A stretch of 64,000 nt of DNA from NCBI RefSeq assembly GCF_037811135.1, contig NZ_CP149130.1, forward strand, positions 3,468,501-3,532,500. The letters run 5' to 3'. Origin of the DNA: Aeromonas rivipollensis. Its GTDB lineage: Bacteria > Pseudomonadota > Gammaproteobacteria > Enterobacterales > Aeromonadaceae. Shown piece by piece: positions 11,407 through 19,476 of the stretch. The notes beneath the pieces were generated by a model. That model saw only the letters and a program-made list of their open reading frames with translations, did not search any database and had not been told where the DNA came from. Each line of letters begins with the position of its first letter. Within the stretch, counting starts at the first letter, position 1. The position numbers and the translations under genes were made by a program.

Positions 11407-11481
11407 GAGGTGCCAGGACCCGATAACTTGCCGCACGGTGGCATTAACAGCCACCATCTGCACAAGAAGTTGGGTCTGTAA
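11350..11481 (+). repeat. Diverged tandem copy of the accC 3' end
   Basis: Bases 11350-11406 (end of accC) and 11425-11481 align over 57 positions with 8 differences, period 75 bp. The last 24 bases, including the stop codon, are identical. The copy can be read from GTG 11410, four bases after the accC stop and next to AAGAGG, as 23 codons ending HLHKKLGL. Unlike the acs array, most differences here change the amino acid ([11 protein letters not shown] versus NLPHGGINSHH). Confidence 0.88.
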
Positions 11482-11525
11482 GGACTCTTCAACAGAGATT
11501 GTCCGGTCCCTCCGGATCGGCAACG

Positions 11526-11557
11526 AAAAAAGGGCCATGGCGACATGGCCCTTTTTT
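11526..11557 (+). terminator. Rho-independent terminator of the aroQ-accBC transcript
   Basis: AAAAAAGGGCCATG pairs with CATGGCCCTTTTTT around a four-base loop; the A and T runs make it bidirectional in form. Confidence 0.92.
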
Positions 11558-11594
11558 GTTATCCTTGCGCCCCTCAAAATTGTCGGAGGCCAAG

Positions 11595-11843
11595 GTGGAT
11601 CGTTTCGCGCTCGCCCGTCGGGAAGCAGCCCTCTGTCTGCTGCTGACCCTGCTCTATTTCGTTGCCTGGTATGGCACCGCTTACTTCATCCCGGAAGAGC
11701 TGGAACTCTGGGATATGCCGCTCTGGTTCCTGCTCAGCTGCATGCTGATGCCACTGCTGTTCATCGGCCTGTGCGCGCTCATGGTGGACCGCCTCTTCAT
11801 CGACATTCCTCTGGACACCGAGGAGCCTCCCCATGAATCTTGA
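11595..11843 (+). CDS. yhdT: YhdT family small membrane protein
   Basis: 82 residues from GTG 11595, preceded by GGAGG seven bases upstream. Two hydrophobic helices (about residues 13-33 and 42-64) fit the DUF997/YhdT family, which is nearly always encoded directly before panF. Its role is unknown; linkage suggests an accessory to pantothenate uptake. In E. coli the yhdT end overlaps the panF start. Here an ATG does overlap the stop codon (11833), but a 100-bp duplication places the real panF start further on. Confidence 0.88.
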   Translation: MDRFALARREAALCLLLTLLYFVAWYGTAYFIPEELELWDMPLWFLLSCMLMPLLFIGLCALMVDRLFIDIPLDTEEPPHES

Positions 11844-11945
11844 GCCGAGCTCGCGCTGCGAACCCATGACGCCCCGGTTGAGCGAAATCAACCTGTCTAT
11901 CGACACAACGCTCGACACAGAGGGAGCTCTTCATGAATCTTGAGC
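11800..11945 (+). repeat. 100-bp period duplication of the yhdT/panF junction
   Basis: The yhdT tail plus the first panF codons (11800-11845) reappear exactly 100 bp later (11900-11945). Both copies end CATGAATCTTGAGC, and both encode IDxxLDTExxxHES followed by a stop overlapping the next ATG. The left parts are clearly diverged. Confidence 0.85.
11833..11943 (+). CDS. 36-residue junction mini-ORF between yhdT and panF
   Basis: ATG 11833 overlaps the yhdT stop and opens 36 codons. The first four (MNLE) match the PanF start and the last ones (LDTE..LHES) match the YhdT end. Its stop overlaps the panF ATG region, so it links yhdT and panF without a gap. It may be a coupling peptide or just a by-product of the duplication; translation is unproven. 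Confidence 0.35.
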   Translation: MNLEPSSRCEPMTPRLSEINLSIDTTLDTEGALHES

Positions 11946-13390
11946 TGATGCTGCCGCTCTTCATCTATCTGGTGCTGGTGCTGGGGGTCGGCTTCTGGGC
12001 CGGTCGCCACCGCGCCGGTGGTGACTTCGTGCAGGAGTACTTCATCGGCAACCGCAGCATGGGTGGCCTGGTGCTGGCCATGACCCTGGTGGCCACTTAC
12101 ACCTCGGCCTCCTCCTTTATCGGCGGGCCGGGCGCCGCCTACAAGATAGGCCTGGGCTGGGTGCTGCTGGCGATGATCCAGCTGCCCACCGTCTGGCTCA
12201 CCCTGGGGGTGCTTGGCAAGAAGTTCGCCATCATAGCCCGCCGGGTCAATGCGGTGACCATCAACGACATGCTGTGGGCCCGCTACCGCAGCAAGTGGGT
12301 GGTGGTGCTGGGCTCGGTGACCATCATCCTCGCCTTTATCGCCACCATGGTGGTGCAGTTCATCGGCGGCGCCCGCCTGCTGGAAACCGCCACCGGCCTC
12401 AGCTACCAGCAGGGGCTCTTCCTGTTTGCCAGCTGCGTGCTGCTCTACACGGTGATCGGCGGCTTTCGCGCCGTGGTGATGACGGATGCCCTTCAGGGCA
12501 TCATCATGCTGATAGGGACCGGCGCTTTACTGGCGGGGATCCTGATTGCCGGTGACGGCCTGCCGAACCTCATCCACCAGCTCAAGGTGATAGATCCCAA
12601 GCTGGTGAGCCCGACCGGCGCCGGTGACATGCTGACCCAACCCTTCATGCTGAGCTTCTGGATCCTGGTCTGTGTCGGCGTGGTGGGGCTGCCCCACTCT
12701 GCCCTGCGCTGCTTCGGCTACCGCGACAGCAAGGCGCTGCACAGAGGCATCCTCATCGGTACAGTGGTCAGCGCCCTGCTGATGCTGGGCATGCACCTCG
12801 CCGGCGCCCTGGGCCGCGCCATCCTGCCCGGCATGGACAGCCCGGACAAGATCATGCCCTCCCTGATGATGGAAGTGCTGCCCCCCTGGCTGGCGGGGGT
12901 CTTCCTGGCCGCCCCCATGGCGGCCATCATGTCCACCATCGACTCCCAGCTGATCCAGGCCTCGGCGACCCTGGTCAAGGATCTCTACCTCAACTACCTC
13001 AATCCTCGCCAAGAAAAGCTGGAGGTGCGCATTCCACGGCTCTCCCTGCTCTGCACCCTGATCCTCGGCACCCTGGTGCTGCTGGCAGCATTGCAACCGC
13101 CAGAGATGATCATCTGGCTCAACCTGCTCGCCTTCGGCGGTCTGCAGGCGGTCTTCCTCTGGCCCCTGGTGCTCGGCCTCTACTGGTCGCGGGCCAATGG
13201 TCCCGGGGCGCTGGCCAGCATGGTGTCAGGCATTGTCTGCTACGGGGCCTTGAGTCAGTGGGGGATCAAACTGGCCGGCCTGCACGCCATAGTGCCCAGC
13301 CTGGGGCTCGGGCTGGTGGCCTTCATCCTTGTCAGCCTGCTGACTCCGGCCCCGGATCAGTCGGTTCGCCGATTGTTTGATCAGAAATAA
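11933..13390 (+). CDS. panF: PanF, sodium/pantothenate symporter
   Basis: 485 residues of the solute:sodium symporter family with about thirteen membrane helices. It imports pantothenate with sodium. The start ATG 11933 is preceded by AGAGGGAGCTCTTC. Family features are VATYTSASSFIGGPGAAYK near residue 62, probably at the sodium site. Gene order with yhdT is as in enterobacteria, where prmA follows directly; here three other genes intervene. Confidence 0.95.
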   Translation: MNLELMLPLFIYLVLVLGVGFWAGRHRAGGDFVQEYFIGNRSMGGLVLAMTLVATYTSASSFIGGPGAAYKIGLGWVLLAMIQLPTVWLTLGVLGKKFAIIARRVNAVTINDMLWARYRSKWVVVLGSVTIILAFIATMVVQFIGGARLLETATGLSYQQGLFLFASCVLLYTVIGGFRAVVMTDALQGIIMLIGTGALLAGILIAGDGLPNLIHQLKVIDPKLVSPTGAGDMLTQPFMLSFWILVCVGVVGLPHSALRCFGYRDSKALHRGILIGTVVSALLMLGMHLAGALGRAILPGMDSPDKIMPSLMMEVLPPWLAGVFLAAPMAAIMSTIDSQLIQASATLVKDLYLNYLNPRQEKLEVRIPRLSLLCTLILGTLVLLAALQPPEMIIWLNLLAFGGLQAVFLWPLVLGLYWSRANGPGALASMVSGIVCYGALSQWGIKLAGLHAIVPSLGLGLVAFILVSLLTPAPDQSVRRLFDQK

Positions 13391-13410
13391 GAAAGGGGCC
13401 AATAAAGGGA

Positions 13411-13438
13411 CTCGCACCTATTCCCAAATGGGTGCGAG
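13411..13438. promoter_or_regulatory. Hairpin between panF and the PTS gene
   Basis: CTCGCACC and GGTGCGAG can form a 10-bp stem (with two weaker pairs) around an 8-base loop. There is no T run; it could be a weak terminator for panF or an operator for the PTS gene. Confidence 0.45.
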
Positions 13439-13444
13439 TGGGTA

Positions 13445-13466
13445 AAATGTGCGCCACGTCACAAAA
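13445..13466 (+). promoter_or_regulatory. Possible CRP site before the PTS permease gene
   Basis: TGTGC-GCCACG-TCACA with flanking A/T matches the CRP consensus (TGTGA-N6-TCACA) at nine of ten core positions. It is only 12 bases from the chosen ATG, which fits repression or a promoter further upstream better than classical activation. Confidence 0.4.
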
Positions 13467-13478
13467 TGCCGCACCCTT

Positions 13479-14903
13479 ATGCCAGTCCAGAACGCCAGAA
13501 AGATCCTGACCCAGTCCCTGCAACGGCTCGGTTATGCCCTGTTGCTGCCCGTCTCCATTCTGCCGCTGGCGGCCCTGCTCTATCGGCTCGGCCAGCCGGA
13601 CGTGCTGGATCTGGCGGTGCTCTCCCTGGCCGGACGCGCCCTCTTCAGTCAGATGCCGCTTATCTACGCGGTGGCTATCGCCTTCGGGCTGAGCCGGCAG
13701 GGGCAAGGGGCGCAGGCCCTGGCCGGCGCTGTCAACTTCCTACTGCTGAGCTCGGCACTCGCCGCCCTGCAACCCGGTCTGCATGCGGACATGATCTGTG
13801 GCCTGCTGGCGGGCCTGACCACCGCCATGGTCTGCTCCTGGACCCGCAGCCTCTCTCTCCCCGGCTGGCTGCGGCCGCTGCAGGAGGAGCTGCCCGGCCT
13901 GCTGCTCTCGGCCCTGGCCAGCCTGCTGCTGGTCGTGCCCCTGGCCCTGCTCTGGCCCCTGCTGGAGGATGGCATCACCCTACTCGCCTCAGACCTGCTC
14001 ACCACGCCGTTTGGCGCCTTCTGCTACGGCGTGCTGAACCGGCTGCTGATCCCCCTCGGTCTGCACCAGGTGCTGGGCAGCCTGATGGGGCTGGGGGAGA
14101 GCAACCTGCAGGCGCTCTCTGCCGCCCAGCCGCTGCACGAGGGCTATGTGGCGGGTCTCTATCCCGTCATCATGTTCGGTCTGCCCGGCGCCTGTTTTGC
14201 CATCTGGCTCCATCGCCAGCGGATGCGGCGCCTGCCGCAGGGGGGCTTGCTGCTCACCCTGGCACTCACCTCGGCCCTGGTGGGGATCACCGAACCCATC
14301 GAATTCCTGTTCGCCTTCACCGCCCCCTGGTTGTTCCTGGCCCATGCCCTGCTGACCGGGCTGTCGCTGGCCATCTGCAGCGGGCTCGGCATCCAGGTGG
14401 GCAGTTACTTCTCCGCCGGTCTGCTGGATCTGGTGCTCAGCTACGGCTCAGGTGAGCACAGTTTCTGGCTCATTCCCCTCGGCATACTGTTCTTCGTCAT
14501 CTATGCCCTGGTCTTCTCCCGGCTGCTTGAATACGCCCCCCTCAGCCTGCCGAGCAAACCCATCGCCGAGGATCTGCCCCAGCTCGCGGCCGTGGCCCCC
14601 ACGGATCCGCAGATGCTGGCCATCCAGTACCTCAAGATGCTGGGGGGCATGGACAACCTGCAGGCCATGAGCGTCTGCCTGACCAGGCTCAGCCTGCGGG
14701 TGCGGGAGATGACGCTGGTGGATCAGTCCCGTCTGGCCAGGCTGGGCTGCCTCTCCTGGATAGTCCTGAACGACCATCAGCTGGTGCTGGTGCTGGGCCC
14801 CAACGCCGGCCTCATCGAGGGGCAGATCCGCATGCTGGCAGAGCGCCAGTCGGTCCCCCTCGGTCTCGAGCCCGGTCAGGCCCCCCTCGGCCAGCACCGC
14901 TGA
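13479..14903 (+). CDS. PTS EIIBC sugar permease, glucose/N-acetylglucosamine family
   Basis: 474 residues from ATG 13479, which aligns with the usual LQRLGxALLLPVxxLP start; an in-frame GTG at 13449 lies inside a possible CRP site. The EIIC membrane domain (about residues 1-355) contains the conserved GITEPIEFLFAF. A short EIIB domain follows (about 385-460) with VCLTRLSLRV, keeping the cysteine expected to be phosphorylated. There is no EIIA domain, so it would depend on an EIIA from elsewhere. No sugar enzyme, kinase or NagC-type regulator is adjacent and the substrate cannot be named. With the next two genes it interrupts the conserved panF-prmA order. There is no clear Shine-Dalgarno sequence. 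Confidence 0.85.
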   Translation: MPVQNARKILTQSLQRLGYALLLPVSILPLAALLYRLGQPDVLDLAVLSLAGRALFSQMPLIYAVAIAFGLSRQGQGAQALAGAVNFLLLSSALAALQPGLHADMICGLLAGLTTAMVCSWTRSLSLPGWLRPLQEELPGLLLSALASLLLVVPLALLWPLLEDGITLLASDLLTTPFGAFCYGVLNRLLIPLGLHQVLGSLMGLGESNLQALSAAQPLHEGYVAGLYPVIMFGLPGACFAIWLHRQRMRRLPQGGLLLTLALTSALVGITEPIEFLFAFTAPWLFLAHALLTGLSLAICSGLGIQVGSYFSAGLLDLVLSYGSGEHSFWLIPLGILFFVIYALVFSRLLEYAPLSLPSKPIAEDLPQLAAVAPTDPQMLAIQYLKMLGGMDNLQAMSVCLTRLSLRVREMTLVDQSRLARLGCLSWIVLNDHQLVLVLGPNAGLIEGQIRMLAERQSVPLGLEPGQAPLGQHR

Positions 14904-15776
14904 TCAGGCGAAGGGCAGCCGCTCGGCGACGAAGTCCATCAGGCTGCGCAGGGCGGGCGCCAGGTGCTCGCGGCTCGGATAGATGAGGTAGAAGGGATTG
15001 GGCGGTATGGGGTGAGCTGGCAGCACCTTCAGCAGGCGCCCCGCCGCCAGATCGTCCCGGCAGACGTGATCCGGCAACAGGGCTATTCCCCCCTCGTGGA
15101 GCGCCAGCTCCCTCAGCGCCAGCAGGCTGTTGCTGAGGCAAGCCCCTTGGGGTCGCCAGCCCCCCTCCTGCAGTGGCCACAGCGGCAGCGCCCCATGCAC
15201 CAGGCAGGCATGATCTCCCAGCTCCGTCAGTTGTTGCGGCGTGCCATGGCTCGCCAGATAACCCGGGGCCGCCACCAGATGGCGCGCCACCTGGCCGATG
15301 CGCCGGCAGATGAGGCTGGAATCCTTCAATGGTGCCGCCCGCAGCGCCAGATCGTAACCCTCCCCCACCAGATCCAGCTGCTCGTCACTCAGGGTCAGTT
15401 CCAGTACCACCTCGGGGTAGAGGGCGCGAAACTGGGCCAGGATCCGGCCAAGCAGCAGGGTGCCTGTGGCCTCGGGGGCCGTGATCCGCACCCGGCCCGC
15501 CGGGGCCGAGCGCAGCCTGGCCATGGCCAGATTGGCGCTTCTCGCCAGGGCCAGCAGGGACTGGCAATGCTCCACATAGACCTCTCCCTGGGGGGTCAGG
15601 CTCAGTCTACGGGTGGTGCGCTGCAACAGCCGCACCCCGAGCCGGGACTCGAGGCGCGAGATCTTCTGGCTCACCGAGGACTTGGGCATGCCGAGCACCT
15701 CGGCCGCCCCGGTAAAACTGCCCTGCTCCACCACTGTGGCGAACAGCCCCATCAACTCCAGTTCGACATTGTTCAT
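14904..15776 (-). CDS. LysR-family transcriptional regulator
   Basis: 290 residues from ATG 15776. The N-terminal winged helix-turn-helix is clear (GSFTGAAEVLGMPKSSVSQ, then RLESRLGVRLLQRTTRRL), followed by a substrate-binding-like domain. Overall it resembles the large group of LysR regulators encoded next to oxidoreductases. It is divergent from the zinc-type oxidoreductase at 15877, so the shared 100-bp region is the probable target. Its stop abuts the stop of the PTS gene on the other strand. An upstream in-frame extension to 15851 adds residues unlike the family and was not used. Confidence 0.92.
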   Translation of the reverse strand: MNNVELELMGLFATVVEQGSFTGAAEVLGMPKSSVSQKISRLESRLGVRLLQRTTRRLSLTPQGEVYVEHCQSLLALARSANLAMARLRSAPAGRVRITAPEATGTLLLGRILAQFRALYPEVVLELTLSDEQLDLVGEGYDLALRAAPLKDSSLICRRIGQVARHLVAAPGYLASHGTPQQLTELGDHACLVHGALPLWPLQEGGWRPQGACLSNSLLALRELALHEGGIALLPDHVCRDDLAAGRLLKVLPAHPIPPNPFYLIYPSREHLAPALRSLMDFVAERLPFA

Positions 15777-15876
15777 ATATACAAACAGTCTGTCCCAATT
15801 ACCCATCTTAATCTGAATAATCAACCAGACTAGACTCTCTGGCAATCCCACTCATACCGATTTGAAAGGAACTGCC

Positions 15877-16893
15877 ATGAAAGCCATCGCCCTCACCCAT
15901 TATCTGCCAAGCGATCACCCCCACTGCTTCATCGAGACCGAGCTGCCGGATCCGACCCCAGGCCCGCGGGACCTGCTGGTAAGGGTCAAGGCCAGCTCCA
16001 TCAACCCGGTCGACACCAAGGTGCGCGCCCCCAAGGCCAAGGTTGAAGCCACGCCCCGCGTGCTGGGCTGGGATGCCGTGGGGGAAGTGGTGGCCGTGGG
16101 CAGCGAGGTGACCCTGTTCAAGGCGGGGGACAGGGTCTGGTATGCCGGCGACATCAGCCGCCCCGGCAGCAACAGTGCCCTGCAACTGGTGGATGAGCGC
16201 ATCGCCGCCCTCGCCCCCAAGACCCTGAGCGATCTGGAAGCCGCCGCCTTGCCGCTGACCGCCATCACCGCCTGGGAAACCCTGTTCGAGCGTATAGGTC
16301 TCAACCGCGAAAGCGAGGGGCGGCTGCTTGTCATAGGCGGCGCCGGCGGCGTCGGCTCCATCGCCATCCAGCTGGCCCGCCAGCTCACCAGGATGGAGGT
16401 GATCGCCACCGCCTCCCGGCCTGAAAGCCGTGACTGGTGCCTGGCCATGGGCGCCCACCAGGTAGTGAGTCATCACAAGCTGCAGGAAGAGCTGGCCGGC
16501 CTTGGCATCAGCCAGCTCGATGCCATCTTCTGCACCAATGCTACCGAACAGCACTGGGCCGCCATGGCGAGCCTCATCCGCCCCTTCGGTCACATCTGCA
16601 CCATCACCGAATCCAGCGAGCCCTGGGATCTGGGCCTGCTCAAGGCCAAGAGCGTCACCTTCAGCCAGGAGTTCATGTTTACCCGCTCCCTGTTCCAGAC
16701 CCCGGACATGATAGAGCAGCACAAGCTGCTCGGCCGGGTCGCCGCCCTGCTGGACCAAGGGGTGCTCAAGAGCACGCTCACTCGTACCCTGCCCGAACTG
16801 ACCCCGTCCAGCCTGGCACAGGCCCATCGCGAGCTGGAGGCAGGCCGCATGGTGGGCAAGCTGGTGATCGACATGAGCGGCTTCGCCAGCTGA
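15877..16893 (+). CDS. Zinc-type alcohol dehydrogenase-like / quinone oxidoreductase family protein
   Basis: 338 residues of the medium-chain dehydrogenase/reductase family. The N-terminal GroES-like part has KASSINPVDTKVR and GWDAVGEVVAVGSEV, and a nucleotide-binding fold carries GGAGGVGSIAIQLARQL near residue 155. It lacks the structural zinc cysteines of classical alcohol dehydrogenases, which fits the NAD(P)H-dependent quinone/enal reductase branch. It is divergent from the LysR gene, its likely regulator. ATG 15877 follows AAAGGAACTGCC. Confidence 0.9.
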   Translation: MKAIALTHYLPSDHPHCFIETELPDPTPGPRDLLVRVKASSINPVDTKVRAPKAKVEATPRVLGWDAVGEVVAVGSEVTLFKAGDRVWYAGDISRPGSNSALQLVDERIAALAPKTLSDLEAAALPLTAITAWETLFERIGLNRESEGRLLVIGGAGGVGSIAIQLARQLTRMEVIATASRPESRDWCLAMGAHQVVSHHKLQEELAGLGISQLDAIFCTNATEQHWAAMASLIRPFGHICTITESSEPWDLGLLKAKSVTFSQEFMFTRSLFQTPDMIEQHKLLGRVAALLDQGVLKSTLTRTLPELTPSSLAQAHRELEAGRMVGKLVIDMSGFAS

Positions 16894-17051
16894 GGCCCTT
16901 GCAGCCAGGGGATCCCCACAGCCGTGTGTTCTATTCCCTTATAGGTAAAAAATGCACCATCATGGGGTGAGATCACCAGCGACAAGCCCCAAGAGTGCAC
17001 AGCTCCACCGCCGATCTGTGCCCCTAACGGGGCCTTCCCCCCGAAAAACCA

Positions 17052-17081
17052 TAAAAAAGAGGCCATCCCGCCGGGATGGCC
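17052..17081 (-). terminator. Leftward Rho-independent terminator
   Basis: GGCCATCCC pairs with GGGATGGCC around a 3-base loop, followed on the minus strand by TCTTTTTTAT. No minus-strand gene precedes it. Confidence 0.7.
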
Positions 17082-17206
17082 CTCAAAACCTGAACGTTGG
17101 GGTAACAATCACACACATATCCTTATGCAGGACATGTGTAACTTTGCAGATTGCGTGCCAATGTCTGCATTTACCCGCAAAATGACCGCTTTTCAGCGCA
17201 CCGGCA

Positions 17207-17296
17207 TAAAAAAAGCCACCCTAAGGTGGCTGAAAAAGATGACGGAACTTCATAGAGCAAAGCATTCAGCGGGAACAAGTTGCTTCCCGTCACCCA
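17207..17296 (-). ncRNA. Candidate leftward small RNA upstream of prmA
   Basis: On the minus strand TTGGCACG (17321-17314) resembles a sigma-54 -24 element, with a poor -12 element (ATGTA) correctly spaced. From about 17296 a 90-nt transcript would have a 5' hairpin (GGGAA...TTCCC), an open middle and the terminator AGCCACC-TTAG-GGTGGCT followed by seven T. There is no match to a family I can name. The promoter assignment is weak because the -12 GC is missing. Confidence 0.35.
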
Positions 17297-17428
17297 GTAA
17301 GGAATACATTAACCGTGCCAACTTGGCAGAGTTGCCTTCCTTCCCCATCCCATCATGGGCAAACCACGACAGCACAGGCCCATGATGATAGAATCCCGCG
17401 GTTTCACATTTATGAAAGAGTCGACCCC

Positions 17429-18307
17429 ATGCCCTGGATACAAATTCGAATCAACGCCACTGCCAAGACGGCAGACAAGGTGAGCAACATGCTGCTGGGG
17501 CGTGGAGCCCAGGCGGTGACCTTTATGGATGCCCAGGATGTGCCCGTTTACGAGCCACTGCCTGGTGAAACGCCACTCTGGGGCGAGACCGAGGTGATGG
17601 GGCTGTTCGATGCCGAAACCGACCCGGCGCCCACCATCGCCTTCTTCCAGCAGATCTTCGGGGAAGACGTCGGCTACAAGGTCGAGCAGCTGGAAGACAA
17701 GGACTGGGTACGCGAGTGGATGGATCACTTCCACCCCATGCAGTTCGGCGAGCGGCTCTGGATCTGCCCGAGCTGGCGCGACGTACCCAACCCCGATGCG
17801 GTCAACGTCATGCTGGATCCGGGCCTGGCCTTCGGTACCGGCACCCACCCCACCACGGCGCTCTGCCTGCAGTGGCTGGACGGGCTGGATCTGGCCGGCA
17901 AGACGGTGGTCGACTTCGGTTGCGGCTCCGGCATCCTCGGCATCGCCGCCCTGAAGCTGGGCGCCGCCCGTGTCATCGGCATCGACATAGATCCGCAGGC
18001 CATCCAGGCCAGCCATGACAACGCCGAACGTAACGGCGTCGCCGGCCAGATCGAGCTCTATCTGCCGGCTGATCAGCCGCAAGGGGTGGAAGCGGACGTG
18101 GTGGTGGCCAACATCCTGGCCGGCCCGCTGCGCGAGCTGGCACCGCTTATCGCCGGCCACGGCAAGCCCGGCAGCCTGATGGCGCTCTCCGGCGTACTGG
18201 AAAGCCAGGCCCCGGAGCTGGAGACCATCTACGGTCAGTGGTTCGAGATGGACCCGACCGCGGTGAAGGAAGAGTGGTGCCGCCTCTCAGGCCGCAAGCA
18301 CGGCTGA
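17429..18307 (+). CDS. prmA: PrmA, ribosomal protein L11 methyltransferase
   Basis: 292 residues from ATG 17429 ([12 protein letters not shown], as in characterised PrmA). An N-terminal L11-recognition domain leads to a SAM-dependent methyltransferase domain with [20 protein letters not shown] (about residue 158) and ANILAGPL (about 230), the NxxxxPL-type motif. It trimethylates ribosomal protein L11. In enterobacteria it follows panF and precedes dusB-fis; here the upstream neighbour is separated by inserted genes and dusB-fis is absent. Its last five codons and stop are repeated 49 bp downstream. Confidence 0.96.
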   Translation: MPWIQIRINATAKTADKVSNMLLGRGAQAVTFMDAQDVPVYEPLPGETPLWGETEVMGLFDAETDPAPTIAFFQQIFGEDVGYKVEQLEDKDWVREWMDHFHPMQFGERLWICPSWRDVPNPDAVNVMLDPGLAFGTGTHPTTALCLQWLDGLDLAGKTVVDFGCGSGILGIAALKLGAARVIGIDIDPQAIQASHDNAERNGVAGQIELYLPADQPQGVEADVVVANILAGPLRELAPLIAGHGKPGSLMALSGVLESQAPELETIYGQWFEMDPTAVKEEWCRLSGRKHG

Positions 18308-18362
18308 TAGCAAGAGGCCATCACTGTGGCAACACTGCGGTCGCAAGCACGGCTGATAGCAA
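18290..18362 (+). repeat. Tandem copy of the prmA 3' end
   Basis: A 24-base sequence covering the codons for GRKHG, the stop codon and seven further bases occurs at 18290-18313 and again at 18339-18362 with one difference (period 49 bp). The second copy has no ATG or GTG start in the matching frame. Confidence 0.85.
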
Positions 18363-18376
18363 TGTCATCCTGCAGA

Positions 18377-18411
18377 ACGACAAGGGCACCCCAGGGTGCC
18401 CTTGTCGTTTC
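18377..18411 (+). terminator. Terminator after prmA
   Basis: ACGACAAGGGCACC pairs with GGTGCCCTTGTCGT, followed by TTCCC; strong stem, short T run. Confidence 0.8.
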
Positions 18412-18515
18412 CCGGTGCCAGCAGTGCACCCTTCTGCCCACTCTGGGGAGAGCTTCACGCTTCTCTGTCCCTCGATGGCTTATCCTCTCTCCCTCCACCC
18501 CATTGAGACCCAGCC

Positions 18516-19082
18516 ATGACCGAATACGAAAAGATGATCGCCAGCCAGCCCTACAACTGCATGGCCCCCGAGCTGGATCTCCTGCGCCGGGAGACGGCGC
18601 GCCGCTATCGCCGCTTCAATCGCGCGGACGAGGAGCAGCAGCTGGCGCAGCTCAAAGAGCTCCTCGGCGAGCTGGCAGAAAACGCCTTTATCTGCCCGCC
18701 CCTCTACTGCACCTACGGCCGCCACATCCACCTTGGCGAGCGCAGCTACATCAACATGGGGGCCACCCTGCTGGACAACGCGCCTATCCGCATCGGCGCC
18801 GACGTCATGATAGGGCCGAACGTGCAGATCTATACCGCCGCCCACGCCCTGGACGCCGATGAGCGCATCCAGGGGGTGGAGACGGCGCTGCCGGTCACCA
18901 TAGAAGACAGGGTCTGGATCGGCGGTGGCGCCATACTGTTGCCTGGGATCACCATAGGGCGGGAGGCCATCGTCGGCGCGGGCGCCGTGGTGACCAGAGA
19001 CGTCCCGGCCGGAGCCCGAGTGGCGGGCAATCCGGCCCGCATCCTGCCCGCCAGGGACAAGATGCCAGTGACCGAGAGCTAG
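18516..19082 (+). CDS. maa: Maltose/galactoside O-acetyltransferase-like protein
   Basis: 188 residues of the left-handed beta-helix acetyltransferase family. The N-terminal mac domain (MTEYEKMIASQPYNCMAPEL) is followed by hexapeptide repeats with GRHIHLGERSYINMGA, the active-site segment TAAHALDAD, and WIGGGAILLPGITIGREA. It transfers acetyl from acetyl-CoA to sugars such as maltose or glucose; the real substrate is not certain. It appears to stand alone, in the position where dusB-fis would often follow prmA. Confidence 0.88.
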   Translation: MTEYEKMIASQPYNCMAPELDLLRRETARRYRRFNRADEEQQLAQLKELLGELAENAFICPPLYCTYGRHIHLGERSYINMGATLLDNAPIRIGADVMIGPNVQIYTAAHALDADERIQGVETALPVTIEDRVWIGGGAILLPGITIGREAIVGAGAVVTRDVPAGARVAGNPARILPARDKMPVTES

Positions 19083-19202
19083 GGGCAAAAACTCCCATCA
19101 ACATAAAGCCCGATATCATCAAGGCCCGTGAGACGGTAAAAAAAGGCCGCCCACAGACGCAGAGGGGCCGGGGCTGACGCAGAAAACCGCCCATAAAAAT
19201 AA

Positions 19203-19229
19203 AGCCCAATGTCATGACGACGTTGGGCT
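19203..19229 (-). terminator. Leftward hairpin terminator without an assigned gene
   Basis: An 11-bp stem with a 5-base loop, followed on the minus strand by TTATTTTTA. Confidence 0.55.
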
Positions 19230-19450
19230 GTAAAAAGGTGCTACGGAATTGCGACTCTCATCGCAGAAAATTAGAAGGGGTCACCTTCTAAACTGGCAAT
19301 GGGATAATAACGGGGCGCAAACGTTTTACGTAGGGTAATCAACCAGGATTGAGAACAGCCTCTCACTATTCAAAAAATTCCCAGGCAAGCCCGAACTCCC
19401 TCTTGGCAAGTTTCCATTTATCAGTACAGCCTGCCGTCATTTTGGGGTAA

Positions 19451-19476
19451 ATAAAAAAACCCTGAATAATCAGGGT
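19451..19476 (-). terminator. Terminator of the nitroreductase gene
   Basis: On the minus strand ACCCTGA pairs with TCAGGGT and is followed by TTTTTTATTT, 20 bases after the stop codon of the leftward gene. Confidence 0.85.

Larger units (their letters stand above)
16894..17428. other. 535-bp non-coding region upstream of prmA with leftward terminators
   Basis: No convincing reading frame. It contains two hairpins whose T runs are on the minus strand (17052-17081 and 17207-17231), although no minus-strand gene is near, and a TGCCAA-C-TTGGCA palindrome at 17317-17329. See the candidate small RNA entry. Confidence 0.7.

Noticed and set aside
18324..18356. A translated mini-cistron from the prmA tail copy
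   Set aside because: No ATG, GTG or TTG in the matching frame; only a CTG, without a ribosome-binding site.
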